The translations under genes were made by a program, and so were the position numbers. The notes under the pieces were generated by a model. It searched no databases. It had not been told where the DNA came from and saw only the letters and a list, made by a program, of their open reading frames with translations. Shown one piece after another: positions 31,194 to 38,401 of a stretch of 64,000 nucleotides of DNA (positions are counted from its first letter, which is position 1; every line of letters starts with the position of its first letter). Source of the stretch: Sphaerisporangium fuscum (GTDB lineage: Bacteria > Actinomycetota > Actinomycetes > Streptosporangiales > Streptosporangiaceae). Location: NCBI RefSeq assembly GCF_018531465.1, contig NZ_JAHDTF010000015.1:62001-126000 (forward strand), read 5' to 3'.

Positions 31194-32588
31194 TTGCGCG
31201 GCCATGTCGACCTTCCCCTCGTCCTCGACCGCGAGGCCTCCCGGCCGCTCGTCGTGCAGCTCGGCGACCAGTTGCGGGACGGCGTGCGGGCCGGCGCGCT
31301 CAAGCCCGGTGAGCGCCTGCCCTCCAGCCGGGCCCTCGCGCGGCTGCTGGGCGTCAGCCGCACCGTCGTGACCGAGGCCTTCCAGCAGCTGTACGCCGAG
31401 GGATGGCTGGAGGGACGGCACGGTTCGGGCACCTACGTCGCCGACCTGGCACACCTCACCCCCCGCAGGAGCGCTCCACAGCCCGCCGCCGCGGACCCCC
31501 GCACCAGCGACGATCTGTGGTGGGACGAGTGGGAACGCCCGTGCCACGACATGATCGACCTGCGTCCCGGCAGCCCGTGGGTGCTCGACTACGACAAGGC
31601 GGCGTGGCGGCGCGCCTGGCGCCTGGCGGCCGACCGTCCGCCGTCCGACGACGTGGACCCCTACGGCCTCCCGCACCTGCGCGCGCTGCTGGCCGACCAC
31701 CTGCGCCGGGCGCGGGCCGTACCCGTGGGTCCGGAGAACGTGATGGTGACGCGGGGGACCGGCCACGGCCTGGACCTGGTGGCCGCCACCCTCCTGCGCT
31801 TCGGGGACGGCGCGGGGGTGGAGGAGCCCGGCTACCGGGTGGCCCGCGGGGTCTTCGCCGCGCGCGGCGGCCGCATCGTGCCGTGCCCGGTCGACGACCA
31901 GGGCGTCGTCCCCGCCGAACTGCCCGACGACCTGCGCCTGCTCTACACCACCCCCGCCCACCAGTGGCCGCTCGGCGGCAGGCTGCCGATCGCCCGCAGG
32001 GAGCGGCTGCTCGACTGGGCCCGCCGCACGGGCGCCGTGGTCGTGGAGGACGACTACGACGCCGAGTTCCGCTACGACGTCGCGCCGCTGGCGGCCCTGT
32101 ACGGCCTCGACCCCGAACGCGTCGTGCTGCTCGGCACACTGTCGAAGTCGCTCGCGCCCGACGTCGGGATCGGCTGGCTGGTCGCCCCGCCCGCGCTGCT
32201 CGCGCGCGTCGCGCGCACCCGCGAGCTGCTCGCCGACCGCACCTCCGGACCCGTCCAGCAGGCGGTCTCGGTGCTGCTGGAGCGGGGAGACCTGGACCGG
32301 CACCTGCGGCGCATGCGCCTGGAGTACGCCCGTCGCCGGGCCGCCGTCGTCGAGATCCTCGGCGGCCGGGTGAGCGGCGACTCGGCCGGGCTGCACGTCT
32401 TCCTGCGGCTGGCGCGGGAGGAGGTCGCCCCGCTGGTCACGGCGTCGGCCGAGCGCGGGGTGCTGCTCGACACGACCGAACGGCACCACCACGGCCCGGT
32501 ACGCGTCCCCGGCCTGGTCATCGGGTACGGTTCGGCGTCCCTGGCCGACGTGCGGAAGGCCTGCGAGATCATCGCGGGCCTTCTGTAG
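31194..32588 (+). CDS. MocR/PdxR-type regulator (GntR HTH fused to aminotransferase domain)
   Basis: 464 residues. An N-terminal GntR winged helix (about 10-80, with LPSSRALARLLGVSRTVVTEAFQQL) is fused to a class I aminotransferase-like PLP-binding domain (about 115-460); the PLP lysine region is GTLSKSLAPDVGIGW. Such proteins sense PLP and control vitamin B6 or GABA genes. The start is TTG at 31194, supported by GGGAG 7 bp upstream and the absence of another start that retains the GntR helix. The stop codon opens a dispersed repeat shared with the gene pair at 62632. Confidence 0.88.
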   Translation: MRGHVDLPLVLDREASRPLVVQLGDQLRDGVRAGALKPGERLPSSRALARLLGVSRTVVTEAFQQLYAEGWLEGRHGSGTYVADLAHLTPRRSAPQPAAADPRTSDDLWWDEWERPCHDMIDLRPGSPWVLDYDKAAWRRAWRLAADRPPSDDVDPYGLPHLRALLADHLRRARAVPVGPENVMVTRGTGHGLDLVAATLLRFGDGAGVEEPGYRVARGVFAARGGRIVPCPVDDQGVVPAELPDDLRLLYTTPAHQWPLGGRLPIARRERLLDWARRTGAVVVEDDYDAEFRYDVAPLAALYGLDPERVVLLGTLSKSLAPDVGIGWLVAPPALLARVARTRELLADRTSGPVQQAVSVLLERGDLDRHLRRMRLEYARRRAAVVEILGGRVSGDSAGLHVFLRLAREEVAPLVTASAERGVLLDTTERHHHGPVRVPGLVIGYGSASLADVRKACEIIAGLL

Positions 32589-32679
32589 GCCTGTTTTCCC
32601 TGGTCGGGCGATATACGCGGTCCGGTACCGGCAGTGATCAGCTCGGGCCGGTGCACGGAAGACGGGTCCGGGGTCAGGC
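32586..32679. repeat. stop-to-stop dispersed repeat, copy 1
   Basis: 94 bp running from the stop codon of the MocR gene to the stop codon of the convergent aminotransferase gene. A 41 bp core around GCGGTCCGG...CAGTGATCA matches copy 2 (62632-62738) at about 34 of 41 positions. The ends (CCTGTTTTCC and GGAAGACGGG) are partly complementary, so the copy can fold as a hairpin and could terminate from both sides. Confidence 0.65.
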
Positions 32680-33828
32680 CGCCCGGTCGAGCAGGTGGTC
32701 GCCCGGTGGGGGCGGCGCGGGGCGCAGCGACTCGACCACCGGCAGTGCCCGGTGCGCGTACAGCGGGTCGACCGGCAGCACGTGCCGCGCCCACCAGCGC
32801 GCCGTCTCGCGGTCGGGCGACGGTTCCACAAAGGGTTCGGCGTAGTCGTCGTACGGCGGGTCGTACAGGTAGCCGGTCGGGACGCCCCGCCGGGCCAGTT
32901 GCGCGATGGCCTGGTCGCGGTCGGCCACCAGGAGCGGCACCCGGAACAGCGGCTGGTCGAGGTGGTGCGGCACACCGCCCGCCACGGTCGGCAGCTCGGC
33001 GAGCCTGGCGACGCCCGCCAGCCTCCGGGCGCGCTCGCGGGGGAGCCGCGCGAACCGGCGGCCCTGGTACCACCGTGCGACACCGCCGCGCGCCGCGCGG
33101 TAGTCGTGCAGGTCGGCCTGTACCCAGGCGTCGAGCGCCGGGAGGCCGGGCGCCCGCGCCAGTGCCGCCCGCAGTTCCTCGGGCCGCAGCGCGATGCGGT
33201 ACCCCTCCCGCTGCTCCTGGAGTCCCAGGGCGCGGGCCAGTCGCATCGCCGGACGGGCCATGTCGAACTTCAGGGCCAGGTGGCGCAGGGCCGAGGTGGC
33301 GACGCCGAGGAGGTCGCGGCGCAGGGCGCCGGGCTGGAGCAGCAGGTCGCGCTCGCGTTCGAGCACGCGCCGGTCGGCGGCGCTCTCCACGGCGAGCACG
33401 CCCCCGGAGCCCGCGCCGGCGTGCTTGGAGAGACTGAACACCCCGGCGACGCCGAACGTGCCGAGGGGGCGGCCGTTCACCGAGGTCTCGGCCGCGTGGG
33501 CGACGTCCTCGATCAGGACGGTGCCGGACAGGGCGAGCACGTCGTCCGGCAGGCCGTACAGGTTCGTGGTGAGCACCGCGTCCACGGCGGCGAGCAGCGT
33601 GCGGGCGACCTCGATGTTGCCGTCGAGGACGGAGACCGGGGCGATCACCGGGACGAGGCCGGCGGCGAGGACGAGGAAGAGGATCTCGTCGGCCGAGATC
33701 GGCGACATCAGCAGCCGCTGCCCCGGTGTGCACCAGTGGCGTAGCGCGAGGTAGAGGCCCAGACGGTTCGAGGGCAGGTAGACGCACTCACGCCCGGTAC
33801 GGGCCGCGATGATCTTCTCCGGGCTCAC
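32674..33828 (-). CDS. DegT/DnrJ/EryC1/StrS-family aminotransferase
   Basis: 384 residues of the sugar-aminotransferase fold (PLP fold type I). The PLP lysine is in VFSLSKHAGAGSGG, and the preceding VLIEDVAHAAET is the typical EDxAHA motif. Family members add an amino group to nucleotide-linked keto sugars. The start is GTG at 33828 with AGAGG 6 bp upstream. It lies at the edge of the polysaccharide-like region, next to a FemAB-like gene, which supports amino-sugar formation for a surface glycan, but the substrate is unknown. Confidence 0.82.
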   Translation of the reverse strand: MSPEKIIAARTGRECVYLPSNRLGLYLALRHWCTPGQRLLMSPISADEILFLVLAAGLVPVIAPVSVLDGNIEVARTLLAAVDAVLTTNLYGLPDDVLALSGTVLIEDVAHAAETSVNGRPLGTFGVAGVFSLSKHAGAGSGGVLAVESAADRRVLERERDLLLQPGALRRDLLGVATSALRHLALKFDMARPAMRLARALGLQEQREGYRIALRPEELRAALARAPGLPALDAWVQADLHDYRAARGGVARWYQGRRFARLPRERARRLAGVARLAELPTVAGGVPHHLDQPLFRVPLLVADRDQAIAQLARRGVPTGYLYDPPYDDYAEPFVEPSPDRETARWWARHVLPVDPLYAHRALPVVESLRPAPPPPGDHLLDRAA

Positions 33829-33891
33829 GTGCCGCCTCTTTCCCCCCGCGTGGTCCTCCCAGAAGAACCGTAGCGGATGGGAATGGTCCGA

Positions 33892-34974
33892 CTACGCCCC
33901 GATTGAGGTACGAATCCTGCCGTATGTCTTCAGGGCCAGGTCGGCGGTCTCACGGAGCATGGAATTGGCCAGGACCGTTCCACGGGCCTTGCGGACCGGG
34001 ACGCGGACCAGCCAGTGCACCCCGGCCCCCGGCGTCGGCCGCGCGATGCGGCCCTCGGCGACCCAGAGCTCCCCGGTCTTGAGCTTGTCCTTGTACTCCT
34101 TCTCGCCGCGGCCCATGTCGATGAGCTGGATGCCCGACTCCGCGGCCTTCTCGGCCATGGCCAGGTGGTGGATCAGGCCGGGGGAGTACTTGGCGAAAGC
34201 GGGGTCGTAGGCGGGGAACCAGCCCGCGAGGGTCGTCCGGGTGCGCAGCCCGAAGTGCCCCGCCACCGGGCGGTCGCCGACGTAGATCATGTCCAGCGAC
34301 CCGGCGAAGTGCTCGGTGTTCGACTGGAGGAGGTTCTCGACCAGCCGCAGGATCCACGGCCGGGCGAACCGGTCGGTGCGTCCGGTGCGGCGGTACTGGT
34401 CGGTCTTCCAGTCGATGAGGGTGCGCAGCACGGCCTCGTCGGTGGTGGCGTACTCGTGGCGCAGCTCGCCGAAGTCGCGCTGGAGCTTGCGGCTCTTGTA
34501 CGCGGTCGACTTGTAGGTCTTGCCGGACACGCGCTTGAGCACCTCGACGTACGCCTCGTAGCCGTCGGACAGGTCGATGACCGGCGACGGATGGCGGGTG
34601 TGCTTGGCGGGGACCAGCGGCTGCCCGGCCTGGAGGTGGTCGAACTCGAACACCGCCAGGCCGCACGCCTTCATCAGCTCCTGCGGATCGAACTCGATGT
34701 CCTTGGCGTGCACCATGCCCTGGGCGTCGGTCAGCCCCGCCGCGATGGGCATGCCGATGCCGAGCTGGTGGCGCTCGAAGGGGAAGAACCCCACGATGTC
34801 GGGACCGTCGCTGAGCACGGCCACCCGCGCCTGCTCCCGCACGCGACCCGTCTCGATCGTGAACTCGGGCGACAGGAATGGGCTGTCCAGCGAGGGGGCG
34901 TCGTTCTGGAGCACCCGCCACCGGGCAGTCTCGGAGGGGCCGAGCTCGCGAGGGTGAACGACGGAGATTCGCAT
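33892..34974 (-). CDS. FemAB/BioF2-type GNAT acyltransferase, paralogue A
   Basis: 360 residues of the double-GNAT (PF13480-like) family. Signature segments are IDWKTDQYRRTGRTDRFARPWI (about residues 186-207, shown in part) and GHFGLRTRTTLAGWFPAYDP, followed by HHLAMAEKAAESG and DMGRGEKEYK. Members transfer acyl or aminoacyl groups to cell-wall or polysaccharide precursors. It is clearly paralogous to the protein at 45417-46535 along its whole length. A perfect 10 bp inverted repeat lies 73 bp upstream. Confidence 0.82.
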   Translation of the reverse strand: MRISVVHPRELGPSETARWRVLQNDAPSLDSPFLSPEFTIETGRVREQARVAVLSDGPDIVGFFPFERHQLGIGMPIAAGLTDAQGMVHAKDIEFDPQELMKACGLAVFEFDHLQAGQPLVPAKHTRHPSPVIDLSDGYEAYVEVLKRVSGKTYKSTAYKSRKLQRDFGELRHEYATTDEAVLRTLIDWKTDQYRRTGRTDRFARPWILRLVENLLQSNTEHFAGSLDMIYVGDRPVAGHFGLRTRTTLAGWFPAYDPAFAKYSPGLIHHLAMAEKAAESGIQLIDMGRGEKEYKDKLKTGELWVAEGRIARPTPGAGVHWLVRVPVRKARGTVLANSMLRETADLALKTYGRIRTSIGA

Positions 34975-35046
34975 GGCTCCTACTGGGTCGTGCGGAGCGG
35001 AGATGGTAAGTCTCCCCCTTTTACCCAGCTTGGGGCCTGGGATGTA

Positions 35047-35075
35047 ATACCGTGATAAAGATCAGATCACGGTAT
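35047..35075. promoter_or_regulatory. 10 bp inverted repeat upstream of paralogue A
   Basis: ATACCGTGAT/ATCACGGTAT, perfect, with a 9 bp AT-rich spacer. It sits after the stop of 35091-35696 and before the FemAB-like gene on the minus strand. It could be an operator or a terminator; there is no T-run. Confidence 0.5.
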
Positions 35076-35090
35076 GTGAGGGCCGATGGT

Positions 35091-35696
35091 CTAGCTGTCC
35101 ACCGTGCATCCCTGGTCCATCTCCTCGCGGGGTCGTGGAACCTCCAGCGAGGGCGTGTTCCCGCCGACGATGCGGTGCACGTCGATGGGACCCGGATCCC
35201 CCTCGGAGGTGCCCGGCACCTGGGAGTTGCCGAAATGCCCGCCCCTCGCCCACATCCGCAGGCTGCCCTTGGCCGCCAGCGAGTGCGGATAGGGGAGCGG
35301 AGGGCCGGCGGGCCAGCACCTCGGCACCTCCCACGAGTCCAGCCAGGCCAGGATCTCGTCCAGCCCGTCCATCTTGCTCTCGGTGAAGGGTTCCTCCACC
35401 GAGCCCAGGACGCGGATCTGGACGCACACGCGGCCGTGCCGGTTGAGGTCACCGGGCAGGCCGCTCGCCGCCCGGGTGGGGGGCAGCGACTGGATGATCT
35501 GGCCGGTTACGGGATTCCAGACCAGATGCGCGGGACGGTCGATCTGTACGAGCCGCTGGGCCACCGACTTGGCGGACACCCGTTGGGGATCGGTCGGCCA
35601 GATGAACCAGACCACGCGGGGGGCGCCTCCCCCCATGGGGCCTGAGTCCTCGAGAGCGGGAATTCGACTGGCGATGGGCAACCATGCCTGGGCCAC
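35091..35696 (-). CDS. hypothetical protein
   Basis: 201 residues, soluble, without a signal peptide. Noticeable features are an N-terminal segment with VVWFIWPTDPQRVSAKSVAQRLVQ, many Pro, Trp and Gly residues in the second half (WPAGPPLPYPHSL, RMWARGGHFGNSQVPG) and no transmembrane segments. The start is GTG at 35696 with GAGGGGG 5 bp upstream. It is within the polysaccharide-like region but separated from its neighbours. No family is recognised. Confidence 0.6.
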   Translation of the reverse strand: MAQAWLPIASRIPALEDSGPMGGGAPRVVWFIWPTDPQRVSAKSVAQRLVQIDRPAHLVWNPVTGQIIQSLPPTRAASGLPGDLNRHGRVCVQIRVLGSVEEPFTESKMDGLDEILAWLDSWEVPRCWPAGPPLPYPHSLAAKGSLRMWARGGHFGNSQVPGTSEGDPGPIDVHRIVGGNTPSLEVPRPREEMDQGCTVDS

Positions 35697-35748
35697 TGTG
35701 CCCCCTCAAATCCTCGGTCGCGCGGTTTATACCCCTTTCCCCAAGCGG

Positions 35749-35776
35749 TTGACACCTGATGATCTTTGATTATTAA
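35749..35776 (+). promoter_or_regulatory. sigma-70-like promoter of the membrane-tethered glycosidase
   Basis: TTGACA, 16 bp spacer, then TATTAA within an AT-rich stretch (TTATTAATAAA). This is unusually close to the vegetative consensus for this genome. It points at the gene starting at 35909. Confidence 0.65.
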
Positions 35777-35908
35777 TAAACCGCCCAAGATGTGACTTGC
35801 GTTCTTCGTGGGGCATTGTCCAGGCTGTTATGTGCATGTTGGGGCCTGTGGGGGCAGGGGCACCGGCGAACGCATGGGCAGTCGCGACAATTCAAGGGTT
35901 CTGCAAGC

Positions 35909-37315
35909 GTGAGCGGATACGGTGACCAAGTGGTGGACAACAGTGGCCGGCATGCCAAGCGTCGCTACCTGCCCCGCGGCCCGATCGCCATAGGCGCGGG
36001 AGTGGTGGCCCTCGCCCTCGTCGCGGGGCTCCTCGCCGTCGCCGCTCGCCGCGGCGCCGACCGTCCCGACGGGGTGGCCGCCACGATCCTCGCCTCCCCC
36101 GAGCCGCCGCCCACACTCGAACAGCCGCCCGTCGTCCAGAGCTGGCCGCGCTGGGGGGTGACCCACACCCAGTACAGCCTCGACAACGAGACACCCGAGG
36201 TGCGCGCCCGGGCGTCCGACCTGTTCAGCAGGGTGCCCATGCTGCAGAACCAGCACATCATGGGCTGGGGGGCGGGCAACCCCGAGCCCGCGCCGGGCAA
36301 GTACGACTTCCGCGACCTCGACCGCCGCGTCAAGCTAATGGCCACCACCAGGGCCCAGCCCGTGCTGACGCTCTGTTGCGCCCCCGACTGGATGAAGGGC
36401 GGCTCCGAGGGACGCACCAGCTGGAGCAAGATCGAGGTGGCGCCGCGGCGCGACCACTTCGACGACTTCGCCGAGCTGGCCGCCACCGTCGCCAAGCGCT
36501 ACCCGACCGTCACCCACTTCATGGTGTGGAACGAGTTCAAGGGCTTCTGGGACGAGGCGCACAACAACTGGGACGTCGAGGCGTACACCGACCTGTACAA
36601 CCGGGTCTACGACGCGCTGAAGAAGGTCAACCCCAAGATCCAGGTGGGCGGCCCGTACATCCCGGTCGACAGCCACGTCTCCACCGCCAACGCCTCGGAG
36701 CTGAAGGGGCCGTGGGGGGTCGTCGACCGCAGGGTGCTCGACAGCGTCGACTACTGGCTCCAGCACAAGAAGGGCGCCGACTTCATCGTCGTCGACGGGT
36801 ACTCCGTGAGCAGCGACAGGGGCGTCGTCCCCGACGAGTTCACCGCGCTGAAGAAGTTCTCCACGGTCACCGCCTGGCTGCGCCAGGCCAGTGGCGACCT
36901 GCCGGTGTGGTGGGCCGAATGGTACGTCGCGCCCGACAACGCCGACTGGGACGAGCAGCACTACACGGCCGTCAAGACGGTGGCCATGATGGAGTTCGCC
37001 AGGAGCGGGGCCGCGACGGCGCTGTACTGGAGCCCCCAGCGCAAGGGCGGCGGCGACTGCCCCGGCTGCCTCTGGTCGCCCGCGGACGGCCAGGAGATGC
37101 CGATGGCGGGCGTGCTCAGCGGCTTCACCCGGTGGTTCCCCGCCGGCGCCCAGCTGGTCGACGTCCGGGTCTCCGATCCCCGCGTCCAGGTGCTCGCCGT
37201 CGACAAGCAGATGATTATGGTCAACACCGCCTCCACCCCTCTGTCGGTGGACGTCGACGGCCGCCGCTTCCAGCTCAACCCCTACGACGTCAAGTGGGCC
37301 GACAGAGGTCAGTAG
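35909..37315 (+). CDS. membrane-anchored glycoside hydrolase (GH39-like)
   Basis: 469 residues. A short cytoplasmic, basic N-terminus (RHAKRRYLPRG) is followed by one membrane helix (about 24-47) that is probably uncleaved, then a TIM-barrel-type domain of clan GH-A type. Acid/base and nucleophile candidates are Asn208-Glu209 in MVWNEFKG and Glu337 in PVWWAEWYVAP; a small C-terminal beta domain follows. The nearest family by these motifs is GH39 (xylosidase/iduronidase-like). The GTG at 35909 is chosen because it gives a normal signal-anchor; AAGGG lies about 12 bp upstream. Sitting in an exopolysaccharide-like cluster, it may trim the exported polymer. Confidence 0.78.
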   Translation: MSGYGDQVVDNSGRHAKRRYLPRGPIAIGAGVVALALVAGLLAVAARRGADRPDGVAATILASPEPPPTLEQPPVVQSWPRWGVTHTQYSLDNETPEVRARASDLFSRVPMLQNQHIMGWGAGNPEPAPGKYDFRDLDRRVKLMATTRAQPVLTLCCAPDWMKGGSEGRTSWSKIEVAPRRDHFDDFAELAATVAKRYPTVTHFMVWNEFKGFWDEAHNNWDVEAYTDLYNRVYDALKKVNPKIQVGGPYIPVDSHVSTANASELKGPWGVVDRRVLDSVDYWLQHKKGADFIVVDGYSVSSDRGVVPDEFTALKKFSTVTAWLRQASGDLPVWWAEWYVAPDNADWDEQHYTAVKTVAMMEFARSGAATALYWSPQRKGGGDCPGCLWSPADGQEMPMAGVLSGFTRWFPAGAQLVDVRVSDPRVQVLAVDKQMIMVNTASTPLSVDVDGRRFQLNPYDVKWADRGQ

Positions 37316-37318
37316 GGG

Positions 37319-37897
37319 TCACGAGCCGAAACCCCGGCGGAGCGCCGCCAGACCGGCGTCGAACCAGGCGTCGTAGTAGTCGTCGCCCGCCTCCTGGGGG
37401 GAGGTGCCGGACGGCGGGGTGCCCACCTGCGCCAGGGCGTGCCCGAGGGTGAACACGGCCACCGACTGGAAGGCGAAGTGGACCTGGCCGAGGTCGTCGG
37501 CGTCCAGGTCGACGGGGGTGAGGATCGCGCCGAGCAGCTGCTCGGCGATCTCGGGGCTGACCGGATGGGTCGCGAGCAGGGGCACCGCGGCCGGGTGGGC
37601 GAGCAGGACCTGCCGGTAGCGGCGCCCGAACGACTCCAGGGCCTGCGTCCAGGGGCCGCCCGCCGGGGGCTCCAGGGCGGCCTGCGCGGCCAGGTGGTCG
37701 ACGACGCCGGCGAGCATGGCGGCCTTGTTGGGCACGTACCGGTACAGGGCCATCGCCTCGACGCCGAGTCGCTCGCCGACCTTGCGCATGGAGAGCGCGT
37801 CGAGGCCCTCGGCGTCGATCACCGCGAGGGCGGCTCTGATGATCTTGTCTTTGCTCAGTACGGCGGGTCGCCCGCCTCGTGATCGCCCTGTGCTCAC
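37319..37897 (-). CDS. TetR-family transcriptional regulator
   Basis: 192 residues. The N-terminal HTH (about 15-62, with SKDKIIRAALAVIDAEGLDALSMRKVGERLGVEAMALYRYV, shown in part by its ends) is TetR-like, with a C-terminal ligand-binding helical domain of the TetR_C type. The GTG start overlaps the stop of the upstream membrane-protein frame as GTGA, so the two are coupled. A 42 bp palindrome upstream of the first gene is the likely operator. Confidence 0.88.
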   Translation of the reverse strand: MSTGRSRGGRPAVLSKDKIIRAALAVIDAEGLDALSMRKVGERLGVEAMALYRYVPNKAAMLAGVVDHLAAQAALEPPAGGPWTQALESFGRRYRQVLLAHPAAVPLLATHPVSPEIAEQLLGAILTPVDLDADDLGQVHFAFQSVAVFTLGHALAQVGTPPSGTSPQEAGDDYYDAWFDAGLAALRRGFGS

Positions 37898-38315
37898 CCG
37901 CCAAGGGTAGTGAAACCCACGCTGACCAGCATGACCAGGATCAGCACGCCTACCACCATGTGCTGGACGTCGATGACCACGTCCGGCCCTCCGTAGGCAG
38001 AATCTTCCAGGTGCGGGAGTATTCCCGCTGGTACGCCGCGCGCTGGGCCGCGAAGCTGAACCCGAAGTAGGGCAGCCACCAGCTGATCACGTGGCCGATC
38101 ACGGTCAGCACGGTGAGGATCAGCGCGACGACGTCGGCGCCCAGCGCCACCGCCACGGAGATCGCCGCGAATATCGGATAGTTGATCGCGGCCAGCCCGA
38201 GCCTTTCCCGCACCGGCTGGCCCTCCAGGTCGTTGAAGGGGAACATCGGGATCCATTCGGTGACCGCCAGATAGATGACCATGACGATCGGGGTGACGAG
38301 GGCAAGAGTGTGCAT
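37894..38315 (-). pseudogene. frameshifted small integral membrane protein
   Basis: The frame from the ATG at 38315 (GGAGG 8 bp upstream) encodes about 108 normal residues with three hydrophobic segments (LALVTPIVMVIYLAV, YPIFAAISVAVALG, VVALILTVLTVIGHVISWW), then a short abnormal tail (TWSSTSSTWW) and a stop at 37950. In another frame the sequence continues as DVVIDVQHMVVGVLILVMLVSVGFTTLGG, a fourth membrane helix, whose stop at 37894-37896 forms the GTGA overlap with the TetR gene. A single-base loss near 37980 (GGCCGG followed by ACGTGG) explains both. Either a true pseudogene or an assembly/sequencing error. No family is recognised. Confidence 0.75.
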
Positions 38316-38325
38316 CGTCGTGCCT

Positions 38326-38367
38326 CCAGTTTGTTTATGACGTAAGCTTACATCCTAAACAAACTGG
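38326..38367. promoter_or_regulatory. 42 bp near-perfect palindromic operator
   Basis: Arms CCAGTTTGTTTA/TAAACAAACTGG surround an inner perfect palindrome GTAAGCTTAC; only two symmetric position pairs (in the four-base joins) break the symmetry. It begins 11 bp upstream of the start codon of the TetR operon and is of strikingly low GC. Probable TetR autoregulation site. Confidence 0.75.
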
Positions 38368-38401
38368 GTGCGCGAACGGTGAGAAGTGGGCTCGTGTCGA
38401 T

